This document shows, one piece after another, positions 26,980-37,300 of a DNA stretch of 64,000 bases. The notes under the pieces are model-generated. The model was given only the letters and a program-made list of their open reading frames with translations, was not told where the DNA came from and made no database searches. The position numbers and the translations under genes are program-made. The stretch covers positions 124,001 through 188,000 of the forward strand of contig JBJMHZ010000049.1 of the NCBI GenBank assembly GCA_045807125.1, in the 5' to 3' direction. The stretch is from JBJMHZ01 sp045807125 (lineage in GTDB: Bacteria; Actinomycetota; Actinomycetes; JAWWOL01). How positions within the stretch are numbered: position 1 is the stretch's first letter; every line of letters begins with the position of its first letter.

Positions 26980-27812
26980 GCGGTCCGCTGATCGGCGTGG
27001 CCGAGCTCGCCGCCGCGCTGGCCGGCGACGCTCCCCCGGCGGTGCTCGACGTCCGCTGGTCGCTCACCGGGCCGCCCGGTCGCGACGCGTACGACGGGGG
27101 CCACGTGCCGGGGGCCTGCTTCGTCGACCTCGACCGCGACCTCGCCGACCCGCCGGGCCCGCGCGGCCGGCACCCGCTGCCCGGCGAGCGGCGGTTCGAG
27201 GCCGTCATGCGCGCCGCCGGCGTACGGGACGACGGGACGGTGGTCGTGCACGACGCGGCGGACGGCACGAGCGCCGCGCGCGCCTGGTGGCTGCTGCGCT
27301 ACCACGGGCACCCCGACGTCCGGCTGCTCGACGGCGGCTTCGCGGCGTGGCGCGCGGCCGGGCAGCCGGTGAGCCAGGAGCCGTGCGCGCCCAGGGCCGG
27401 CGACTTCACCGCCCGGCCCGGGCAGCTGCCGGTCCTGGACGCGGCCGCCGCCGCCAGGCTCGCCGCGGAGGGCGTGCTGCTCGACGCGCGCGCGGCGGAG
27501 CGCTACCGCGGCGAGGTGGAGCCGGTCGACCCGGTGGCAGGGCACGTCCCCGGCGCGGTCAGCGCACCGACCACCGCCAACGTGGCGGCCGACGGCCGCC
27601 TGCTGCCCGCCGGCGAGCTGCTGGCCAGGTTCGCGGCGCTCGGCGCGCGGCCCGGCGTGCCGGTGGGCGCCTACTGCGGCAGCGGGGTCACGGCGGCGCA
27701 CGAGGTGCTCGCCCTCGAGGTGGCCGGCATCCCGGCCGCGCTCTACCCGGGCTCGTGGTCGGAGTGGATCGCCGACAGCTCGCGCCCGGTCGCCACCGGA
27801 GCGACGCCGTGA
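26976..27812 (+). CDS. Rhodanese-family sulfurtransferase (SseA-like)
   Basis: A 278-residue two-domain rhodanese that transfers sulfur from thiosulfate or 3-mercaptopyruvate to an acceptor. The catalytic loop CGSGVTA is at 234-240 in the second domain; a CGSGVTA loop is the form common in mercaptopyruvate sulfurtransferases. The first domain (VLDVRWSLTGPPGRDAYDGG, HVPGACFVDLDRDL) lacks a cysteine and is structural. The end SWSEWIADSSRPVATG is typical. The TTG at 26976 is the likely start, in a 4-nt overlap with the VOC gene. The next gene starts in a GTGA overlap, giving a three-gene unit. Confidence 0.88.
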   Translation: MSGPLIGVAELAAALAGDAPPAVLDVRWSLTGPPGRDAYDGGHVPGACFVDLDRDLADPPGPRGRHPLPGERRFEAVMRAAGVRDDGTVVVHDAADGTSAARAWWLLRYHGHPDVRLLDGGFAAWRAAGQPVSQEPCAPRAGDFTARPGQLPVLDAAAAARLAAEGVLLDARAAERYRGEVEPVDPVAGHVPGAVSAPTTANVAADGRLLPAGELLARFAALGARPGVPVGAYCGSGVTAAHEVLALEVAGIPAALYPGSWSEWIADSSRPVATGATP

Positions 27813-28372
27813 GCCGGGCGGCCGGCCGGTTCGAGGTGGACCTGCCCGACGGGTGGTTCCGGATCGACCTCGACCCGGCGACGAGGGAGCGCTCGGCCGG
27901 CCGCCTGGTCGACGCGTGGGTGGCGCGCCGTCCGGAGCTGGCCAAGCAGCGCGACGGGCTCGTCGCGACGATCGTCTCGACCGCCGAGCGCGCGCTGGGC
28001 ACGCACTGCATCTATGCGGCCGCCGCGCTCGGGCACCAGGCCGACGTGGGGCCGACGTACGCCGGGCTCGCCGTCCGCGTGCTGCCCTGGCCGGGCAGCA
28101 TCGACGTCGACGCGTTCGTCGCCGGGATGGTGGCCGCGGCCAGGGCTGACGAGGGCGTCACGGCGGTCGAGCCGATCCAGGTCGGCGGTCGACGGATGGT
28201 GCTGGTGCGGCACGCCGCGCCGGCCGACGACGGCCAGCAGGGCACGGTGACGAGCTTCGTGGTGCCAGCCCCTGGCAGCGGCGCCTTCGCCAACCTGGAG
28301 TTCACCACTCCGGTCGCGCCGGCGCCCGAGCACTCCTTCGCGCACATCGCGGCGACCATCCGCCTGTCCTGA
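27809..28372 (+). CDS. Hypothetical protein co-translated with the sulfurtransferase
   Basis: A 187-residue soluble protein starting FEVDLPDGWFRIDLDPATRE. It has alternating hydrophobic strands and a C-terminal TVTSFVVPAPGSGAFANLEF. I recognise no catalytic motif or membrane segment, and no signal peptide. The GTG at 27809 overlaps the sulfurtransferase stop (GTGA). The context suggests a partner or accessory function but gives no mechanism. Confidence 0.6.
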   Translation: MSRAAGRFEVDLPDGWFRIDLDPATRERSAGRLVDAWVARRPELAKQRDGLVATIVSTAERALGTHCIYAAAALGHQADVGPTYAGLAVRVLPWPGSIDVDAFVAGMVAAARADEGVTAVEPIQVGGRRMVLVRHAAPADDGQQGTVTSFVVPAPGSGAFANLEFTTPVAPAPEHSFAHIAATIRLS

Positions 28373-28409
28373 CCGACCGGTGTCGCCGCTGCCCGCGGCC
28401 GCCATCGAT

Positions 28410-28448
28410 TCCGGACGACGCGTCCTGAAAGGGCAGCTTTCGTCCGGA
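28410..28448 (+). terminator. Inverted repeat after the sulfurtransferase unit
   Basis: TCCGGACGA (28410-28418) pairs with TCGTCCGGA (28440-28448), enclosing a smaller CTG-AAAGGG-CAG element. It starts 38 nt after the preceding stop and could equally be part of the structured leader of the next gene. Confidence 0.35.
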
Positions 28449-28547
28449 CCAGTACGGCAAAGCCATCGCAAAGTCTCGGTATGTGATGCTGTCACCCGCC
28501 GCTCTGCCGGTAGCTTCCGCAACTCGGCGATCTTTGGGGGAGCGACC

Positions 28548-31328
28548 ATGCCAGCTGGCGGCCAAGACGGGCACGGACGACGGTGGCACCGGCCCGTCCC
28601 ACGCTGGCTGGGAGCGGTCACCGTGGCCGCGCTTGTGACGGCCGGCACGGTGGCACTGCAAGCCGCTCCGGCGGCCGCGTCGACCTGCGGGGTGACGACC
28701 GACGACTGGGTCGGCGGCGTCTCGACCGCCTGGGACGACGCCGGCAACTGGAGCGCCGGTCACGTACCGACCGCGACGGACGATGTCTGCATCGCCGCAC
28801 CCGGCACGACGGTCGTCATCGGCGGCCAGGACAGCGCAGGGAGCGTCATCTCGCTCACCCCGGTGGCCATCACGGGGACGCTGACCCTGCCCGCCGCTGA
28901 CCGGTCGTCGTCGCTCACCGGCCTGACCCTCACCGGAACGCTCACCGGGCCGGGTTCGGTGAGCCTCCTTGGGTCGAGCACGTGGTCGCGCGGGAAGATG
29001 ACCGGGACCGGCACGACGACCGTGTCGAGCGGCGCCACGCTCACGGTGGCCGGCCAGTACCTCTCGATGACCGATCGGTCGCTGCGCAACGACGGGACGC
29101 TGACCCTCCAAGGCACGCTCCCCACCGGAGGATCGGGCGGCATCCGGATCTTCGACTCGACGCAGCCGCCGACGGGTGGCTCCCCTCGGCTCGTCAACAA
29201 CGGCCTCCTCCAGATGGGGACCGGGTCGACGCTCGACAACTGGTACCCCGCCGCTGGGACGCTGTTGAACGCGGGGACGATCCTCGGCGTCGGGACGGGG
29301 ACGGCGTACGTCGACCTGCCGCTGAGCAACGAGGGAATGGTCGCGGGCTCGTCGGGGGTGCGCCTCTCGCTCCGCGGCGGCAGCGCCGGTACCGGCCCGA
29401 CGGGCGGGACCTTCTCGTACGTGGTCTTCGCGGGTGGCAGATGGACCTTGGGCCCGGATGTCGTCATGGCGGACATCGCCGACACGTACGGCTACCTGTT
29501 CCCGGTGGGCGACGCGACCTGGGCCGGCCCGGTCAGCATGACGGACGACGCCCTTCTGCAGTTCGACGGGACGCTGACGATCACTGGCGACCTCACCATG
29601 CGGGACTACTCGGAGCTCGATGCGTACGGGACGCTGATCGTGGGAGGCACCCTGGACTGGTACGGCGGGTGGCTCGACGGCTACGGCGGGATCAGCATCG
29701 CCCGCACCGGCCGGTTCATCGCCGAGCCATGGTCGGGATCCGGCCTGCGAGAGTTCGAGGGCTCCCTCAGCAACTCCGGCACCGCGGTCGTCTACGGCAC
29801 GAAGGTCGAGCTGTGGAACGACAGCGCGATCCGCAATCTCGGCACCTTCGAGCTGCGGGGCGACGTGATGTTCACGTGCATCGGCAACCCGCCGTGCCCG
29901 GCGACGCTGGTGAACACCGGCCTGCTGGAGAAGTCAGCGGGGACTGGCACGGCGCAGCTACCGGTGCTCGACAACTCGGGCGAGGTCCGAGTCGACAGCG
30001 GGACGCTGGAAGCCCAGCAGCTCGTCGGCTACTCGCCGTCTCAGCAGGAGCTGAGCCAGGGCACCTACACGCTCACCGGCCGGCTGCAGGTGCCCGGCAT
30101 GGCGATCACCACGCTGTCGACGAAGGTCACTCTCAACGGCCCGGCGGCCGGCCTCGTCGATGACAGCGGCGCGGACAGCCTGGCGTCGCTCTCCCGGCTC
30201 AACCACAGCGGCACGCTGTCGTTGCAGAGCGGCGCATCGGCCACGACCGCGGCATCAGTGAGCTCGGCGGGCATCGTCGACATCGAGGACGGGAGCCGGT
30301 TGACGACGCCGGCGCTGACCCTCACCACCGGGGCGAAGCTCAGCGGCATCGGCGTGATCTACGGTGACGTGCACAACCTGACCGGTGAGGTGTCGCCGGG
30401 CAGCACCACGGCGCCCGACGCCCTCAGCATCGCCGGCAACTTCGACCAGGGTGCGACCGGAAAGCTCACCATCGACGAGTCCGCCTCGGGCAGTGACCTG
30501 CTCGACGTCTGGGGCACGGCGGCTCTCGGCGGCACGCTGGCGCTGCGCACCGATGCGACCAGCCGGCCGGCGGTGGGATCGTCCGCGTCGCTGCTCGACT
30601 TTGCCGACGTGAGCGGTGCCTTCGCGCAGCTCACCGGGGTCGACATGCCGAGCAGCGGCGGCTACTACTGGCTCAGCCGCTCGAGCAGCGAGCTCACGGC
30701 CACGGTGCACCCGGTGTCGGACCGACCCGCGGGCACGGTCGCCATCAACGCAGGAGCGACGTACGCGAAGTCGACCGGCGTGACGCTCACCATCGGCATG
30801 CCGGCCGGCATGACGGTGACCGGGATGCGCGTCGCCAACGACGCGGCGCCGGCGGGCACCTGGCAGGCGGCCGCGACGAGCCTCGCCTGGACGCTGCCGA
30901 CGAAGAACGGCGCGCACACCGTGCAGGTGCAGTTCCGCGACGCCGAGGGCAACACGAGCGCGGTGGCGGTGGCGACGATCACGCTCGACACCGTCGCGCC
31001 GATCGCGACCATCACCGCACCCGCCACGCCGACGTCGGCGGCGGTGGTGGCGCTCTCGGAGGCGGTCAGCGGCGTCACCGCTGACGACGTTGCGATCCGC
31101 GACTCCACCGGCGCCACCGTGGCCGCCACCCGGACGTGCGCCGACGGCACCGGTGCGACGGTCGCCTGCACCGCGACGACCGTCCGCACCGTGCGGGTAC
31201 TGCCCAGCACCGCACTGGCCCGCGGGGTCAGCTACACGGTCGTGGTCAACCCGTCGACCGCCACCGGCCGCATCGTCGACAAGGCAGGAAACGCAGCCGC
31301 GACGACCTCGACCACGTTCACCCTCTGA
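28548..31328 (+). CDS. Large secreted beta-rich repeat protein with C-terminal Ig-like domain
   Basis: A 926-residue exported protein. A long basic n-region (GRRWHRPVPRW) and hydrophobic core (LGAVTVAALVTAGTVALQA) end at AAPAAAS. The mature N-terminus (DDWVGGVSTAWDDAGNWSAG, HVPTATDDVCI) is the W-x-G ... NW-x-x-G-x-xP element of secreted beta-helix proteins. The following 550 residues are repeats of short beta strands rich in Thr, Ser and Gly (GTLTLPAADRSSSLTGL, LTGTLTGPGSVSL). The last 100 residues are an SbsA-like Ig domain (GVTADDVAIRDSTGATVAAT). There is no sortase signal, so it is shed or held non-covalently. It lies 61 nt before the teneurin-like RHS gene without a terminator, so the two are likely an operon. 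The ligand is unknown. Confidence 0.75.
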   Translation: MPAGGQDGHGRRWHRPVPRWLGAVTVAALVTAGTVALQAAPAAASTCGVTTDDWVGGVSTAWDDAGNWSAGHVPTATDDVCIAAPGTTVVIGGQDSAGSVISLTPVAITGTLTLPAADRSSSLTGLTLTGTLTGPGSVSLLGSSTWSRGKMTGTGTTTVSSGATLTVAGQYLSMTDRSLRNDGTLTLQGTLPTGGSGGIRIFDSTQPPTGGSPRLVNNGLLQMGTGSTLDNWYPAAGTLLNAGTILGVGTGTAYVDLPLSNEGMVAGSSGVRLSLRGGSAGTGPTGGTFSYVVFAGGRWTLGPDVVMADIADTYGYLFPVGDATWAGPVSMTDDALLQFDGTLTITGDLTMRDYSELDAYGTLIVGGTLDWYGGWLDGYGGISIARTGRFIAEPWSGSGLREFEGSLSNSGTAVVYGTKVELWNDSAIRNLGTFELRGDVMFTCIGNPPCPATLVNTGLLEKSAGTGTAQLPVLDNSGEVRVDSGTLEAQQLVGYSPSQQELSQGTYTLTGRLQVPGMAITTLSTKVTLNGPAAGLVDDSGADSLASLSRLNHSGTLSLQSGASATTAASVSSAGIVDIEDGSRLTTPALTLTTGAKLSGIGVIYGDVHNLTGEVSPGSTTAPDALSIAGNFDQGATGKLTIDESASGSDLLDVWGTAALGGTLALRTDATSRPAVGSSASLLDFADVSGAFAQLTGVDMPSSGGYYWLSRSSSELTATVHPVSDRPAGTVAINAGATYAKSTGVTLTIGMPAGMTVTGMRVANDAAPAGTWQAAATSLAWTLPTKNGAHTVQVQFRDAEGNTSAVAVATITLDTVAPIATITAPATPTSAAVVALSEAVSGVTADDVAIRDSTGATVAATRTCADGTGATVACTATTVRTVRVLPSTALARGVSYTVVVNPSTATGRIVDKAGNAAATTSTTFTL

Positions 31329-31389
31329 CGCCCTTCGATCTCTGCGTTCGAGTCCCGACCGCCCTCCGTATCCGGGAAAGGCCCCCGCC

Positions 31390-34300
31390 GTGCGCGTTCG
31401 CCCTGCCCTCGTTCGCCGTCGCATCGCCGGCGTCAGCTTCGTCGCGGTCCTGGCGCTGCTGCTGCCGGTCGCCCCGGTCGCCCTGCATGCCGCGGCGAGC
31501 ACGCCGGCCGCGGTGACGGCGCTCACCATCAGCGGCCCTACCACGGTGGACGAGCCGGACGTTGCCACCGACTGGACCGGCAAGCTCACGGTCTCCAACG
31601 GCGCCCAACCGCAGAAAGAGGTCGACCTGATGGTCGACGGCGCGCGCTACGCCACGGTGACGACGGGCAAGGGCGGCATCTATCTGGCTGAGATCGCCTT
31701 CCACGCCGGCTCGCACGACGTGCAAGCGATCGCACGCCCCGGCAACCCGCTGCAGGTGAAGAGCAGCGTCGTCCACGTGGTGGTGGCCGAGCCGACCCCG
31801 ACCCCGACTCCTACGACGACGTCGCCGACGCCGGGGCCGACGTCCACCTCGCCGATGCCGGAACCGACCACCACGACGCCCACACCGGAGCCGACGTCCA
31901 CCTCGCCGACGCCGGAACCGACCACCCCGACACCGACGCCAGAGCCGACCACGACGTCGCCGACGCCAGAGCCCACCACCACGACGCCCGAGCCACCCTC
32001 CCCGCTGCCCACGATCGACGCGCCGCCCGCGACGCCGGGCGCCATGAGCGACGCGTTCGCCGACTCGGCGTTCATCTACACCGGTGCCGACGCTCCCCAG
32101 CAGGGGATGGCCGCGGGCACCATCACGCCGGTGCGCGTCGCGATGCTGCACGGCTCGGTGACCGCGCGAGGCGGGGCGCCCCTCGGGGGAGTCACCGTCA
32201 CGGTCGACGGCCATCCGGAGTACGGTCGGACCACGTCGACCGCGAAGGGCGAGCTCGCCCTCGTCGTCAATGGCGGCGGCGGCCTGCTGCTGCACTTCGA
32301 GCGCGACGGCTACCTGCCGGTCGACCGGACGGTCCTGCCGGTGCAGCGGGACTACACAGCGCTGCCCGACGTGACGATGGTGCCACTCGACAGGGCGGTG
32401 AGCACCGTCTTCGCCGGCAGCGACGACGTGCAGGTGGCGAGGGGATCAGCGGTCACCGACGCCGACGGCACCCGGCAGGCGACGCTCATCCTGCTGCCCG
32501 GCACCGGCGCTACCATGACCTTGCCCGACGGCAGCGAGCAACCCCTGTCGACGTTGCACGTTCGGGCGACCGAGTACACCGTCGGCGACACGGGCCCGCA
32601 GTCGATGCCGGGCGAGCTGCCGCCGATGAGCGGCTACACGTACGCAGCGGACTACACGGTCGACGAGGCGATGGCGGCCGGGGCCACGCGCGTCAACTTC
32701 GACCAGCCGATCGCCGCCTACACCGACAACTTCCTCGGCTTCCCGGTCGGCACGCCGGTGCCGGTCGGTTACTACGACGAGACCCGGCACGCCTGGGTCG
32801 CGAGCCAGGACGGCCGCGTCGTGAAGGTCGTCGGCGTGGCCGACGGCATGGTGAACGTCGACGTCGACGGCGACGGGACGGCCGACGGCGCCGACCAGCT
32901 CGATGCCCTCGGCATCACCGATGTCGAGCGGTTCCAGCTGGCGGCGCTCTACGGACCGGGCGACTCGTTGTGGCGAGTGCAGATCAGCCACTTCACGCCG
33001 TGGGACTGCAACTGGCCGTACGGTCCGCCTCCGGGAGCGCAACCACCGAGCGTTCCGACCCCGCCGGCGCAGCCCAAGAGCGACTGCCACCAGAGCGGGT
33101 CGATCATCGGTTGCGAGGGTCAGACGCTGGGCGAGGAGATCGGCGTTCCTGGTACCCAGATCTCCCTGCGCTACGACACCAGTCGCGAGCCGGGCTACCG
33201 CAATGTGCTGAGGGTGCCGCTGACGGAGGCCTCGTTGCCGGACAACCTCGCGCGCGTCGACCTGCGCATCGACGTGGCCGGTCGCACGTTCACTCGCAGC
33301 TTCGCACCGGCGGCGAACCTCTCCTACGCCTACACGTGGAACGGGACCGATGCCTTCGGACGCCAACTGCCCGGCGTGCAGACCGCACAGGTCGATGTCG
33401 GCTACACCTACCACGCCACCTACTACGCGCCGGCGGCGAAGGCATCGGACTCGCACGACTCCATAGGGACCTTCGGCCTTCCCGGGTCGGTGCCGATAAC
33501 GGCCGACCGCAGTGCGCTCGAGGTCACCTTGCATCAGGTGTGGCAGACCCCGGTCGGCCAAGTGACCGGGGACGTCCGGCAGAGCTTGGGCGGCTGGACG
33601 CTGAGCGACCTCCACAGCTACGACAGCGACCAGCACGTGCTCGCCATGGGCGATGGGACGTGGCGATCCGCGGGCGATCTCCTGACCGCGATCAGGACCG
33701 TGGCCGGCAACGGATCCGACGCGTACGCGGGTGACGGTGGCGCGGCGACGGCAGCTGCGCTCGGCCGGGCGAGCGACGTCGCCGCGGGCTCCGACGGCAG
33801 CATCTACCTGGTCGACTCGGAGTTCGCGGTGGTCCGTCGCGTCGACCCCGACGGTGCGATCGAGACGGTCGCTGGTGGCGGTACGCCGGTCGACGGCGTC
33901 GGTGACGGCGGCCCGGCGACGGATGCCGCGCTCGACGAGCCGGTGAGCGTCGCCGTCACGCGCGACGGCAGCCTGCTCATCGCCGACGTCGGCAGCGACA
34001 CCGTCCGCGAGGTGGCGCTGGACGGCACGATCAGCACCGTCGCCGGTGGCGGCGCCCCGGACGACGGGCTCGGTGACGATGGGCCGGCCACGGACGCCGC
34101 GCTCGCGGATCCCCACGGCGTCGCCGTCGATGCCGCGGGCGAGATCTACGTCGCCGACAGTGGGCACGACCGCGTCCGGCGCATCTCGCCGGACGGCATC
34201 ATCACCACCGTCGCCGGCGGCGGCAGCCCCGCCGACGGGGTGGGCGATGGCGGCCCGGCGACCAACGCCGCGCTGAGCTTCCCGCTCGACGTCGCCGTCG

Positions 34301-37300
34301 ACTCCCAGGGTCAGCTCTACATCGCCGACACCGACCACGATCGGGTGCGGCTGGTGACCACCGACGGACGCATTCGCACGGTGGCCGGCGACGGCGTCTT
34401 CGGGGACGGCGGCGACGGCAAGGCTGCGACAGCGGCGCACGTCGGCGACCCGGCCGGTCTCGCGTTCGACCCACGTGACGGATCCCTCGTCGTCGCCGAG
34501 CGCCTCTTCGATCGGGTGCGGCGCATCGCCGACGGCAGCGTCACCACGGTCGCCGGGACCGGGTGGACCGGCTACTCCCCCGACAACACCGCGGCGGTCC
34601 GGGCTGACCTGGGCAACCCGAGCAGCGTCGTCGTCGAGCCGAACGGGGCGCTGCTCGTCGCCGATACCGGCAACCACCGCATCCGCCAGGTGAGCCCGGC
34701 CATGCCGGGCTTCGGCTTCGCCGACGTCTCGGTGCCGTCCGCCGACGGCCAGCAGGTCTACGTCTTCGACCACGACGGACGCCATCTCCGCACCGTCGAC
34801 GCGCTGACCGGTGCGCTCGTCGGCCAGTTCCTGTACGACGACACCGGCCTGCTGGCGGCGATCGACGACGGTTACCACAACGAGACGGTGATCGAGCGGG
34901 CCACCGACGGCACGCCCACCGCGGTGATCGGGCCGTTCGGCCAGCGCACCCAGCTCACCGTCACCGGCGGCCTGCTGACGCAGGTCACCGACCCGGCGCA
35001 GGAGACCATCGGCCTCACGTACGGCTCCGGTGGGCTGCTCGCCTCGTTCACCGACCCGCTGGGCCGCTCGTCCACCTTCAGCTACGACGCCGACGGTCGT
35101 CTCGTCCACGACCAAGGACCGGACGGCCGCTCCACCACGCTGGCGGGCCTGGCTGACAGCACCGGCGCGCAGGTGACGACCACGACGGGCGAGGGCCGCA
35201 CCAGCATCTACCGGACCGACGGGTTGCCCGGCGGGTCGGTACGGACCACGACCATCGGTCAGAACGGCGCCCGAGCCGTTCGCGTTGCCAGCCTCGACGG
35301 GACGGTCACGGCGACCGACCCTGACGGCACGGTCACCACGGCGTCGATGACCGGCGATCCGAGGTGGGGCCCTGCGGTGGAGGCGCCGAGCTCGGTCGTC
35401 GTCACCACGCCCTCCGGCAGCAAGAACGAGGCGGACGACTTCCGGTCCGTATCGCTCTCCGGCGGGGCGGTGCAGAGCCAGACGGAGACGGTCCGCGTGA
35501 ACTTCCGCAACGTTACGGCCACGTACGCGAGCGCCGGCCGGACGCTCACGATGACGTCGGCGACCGGGCACCGGATCGTGGCCGTCCTCGACGCGCACGG
35601 ACGCGCCGTTAGCTGGCAGGATGGCACGCTCGCACCGGTGACCTTCACGTACGACGACCGCGGCCGGCTGGTCTCGGCGACGCAGGGCAGCGGCGCCTCG
35701 GCCCGCGTGACCACGTACAGCTATGGCCTCGACGGCTATATCAGCAAGGTCACCGGACCGTTGACGTCGGTGAGCTTCCAGCGCGACCCGGTGGGCCGGC
35801 CGGTCCAGGAGCTGCTGCCCGACGGCAACGTGGTCGGCTACTCCTACGACGCGGGCGACGGGCTCACCGCCGTCAACCCGCCGGGGCGCAGCGGGCACTC
35901 GTACACCTACACCGACGGCCAGCGGTTGGCGCAGTACTCGCCGCCCTCCACCGGCCTCGGCGCCGACCCGTCCACCAGCTGGGGGTACGACCACGACGGC
36001 GACCTGACCTCCATCACGCTCCCCGGCGGCCAGGCCGTCAACCTCGGCTACGACGCGAGCGGTCAGCTGTCCACCGTGACCGGCGGGACGGACCAGGTCG
36101 GCTTCGGCAGGGACGGCGCGACCGGTCGGCTGCAGTCGGTGTCGACAGCCACTGGGCAGAAGCAGAACCTGACCTACGACGGCTATCTGCTGACCAGCGT
36201 CGCGACGACGGGGGCCAGCGCGGGAACGGTGCGCTACGTCTACGACGGCAACCAGCACGTGCAGAGCCGGAGCGTCAACGGTGGCCAACCGGTGTCATAC
36301 GGCTGGGACGGCGCCGGCACGCTGACGCAGGTCGGCAGCGAGTCGCTCACCTGGAGCGCCGGGCTGGGGCGGCTCACCGGCACGGCGGCCGGGGCCGTGG
36401 GCACCAGCTACGGGTACGACGCGTTCGGCGACGTGGTGTCCGCCACCGCGTCGATCAGCGGCACGCCCCAGCTCGCGGACAGCGACACCGTGGACGCGCT
36501 GGGGCGGGTCGTCTCGCGGACGGAGACAGCCGGCGGCGCATCGAGCACGACCAGCTACGCCTACGACGTTCGGGGGCGCCTCACCGACGTCACTCGCGAC
36601 GGCGCCGCCGTCGAGCACTACGACTACGACGCCAACGGCAACCGAACAGCCGCCACCACCCCGGGCGGCACGGTGGCGGCCACCTACGACGACCAGGACC
36701 GGCTGCTGGCCTACGGCGGCACGACGTACCGCTACTCCGCCGATGGCAAGCTGATCGCGAGCACCACGGCGGATGGGGTGACGACGACCTACGGCTACGA
36801 CGGACTCAATCGCCTCGTCTCGGTGGACCGCGCTGGGAGCGCGCGGATCGACTACGTGCTCGACGCGGTAGGCCGACGGGTGGCCAAGAAGCGCGACGGC
36901 GTGGTAGTGGAGCGATGGCTCTACGGGACGACGGGCGCTCCGGTCGCCGCGCTCGACGCCGCCGGGAACGTCACCGCGACTTACGTCTACGGCAGTCGCA
37001 GCCAGGTCCCTGACCTCATCCTGTCCGGTGGACGCACCTACCGGGTCGTGAGCGACCAACTGGGCAGCCCGCGGCTCGTCGTCGACACCGCCAACGGGAC
37101 GGTGGCGCAGCGGCTCGACTACGACACGTTCGGCAACGTCACCCGCGACACCAACCCGGGCTTCCAGCCGTTCGGCTTCGCGGGCGGGCTGTACGACCGG
37201 GACACCGGGCTGGTGCGCTTCGGCGAGCGCGACTACGACCCTGCCACCGGGCGCTTCACCACCAAGGACCGGCTGCTCCTCGAGGGCGGGCTCAACGCCT

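Noticed and set aside
28482..28496. TGTGA-TGCTG-TCACC as a second Crp site
   Set aside because: The half-sites are 5 nt apart instead of 6, so it is more likely a small hairpin.
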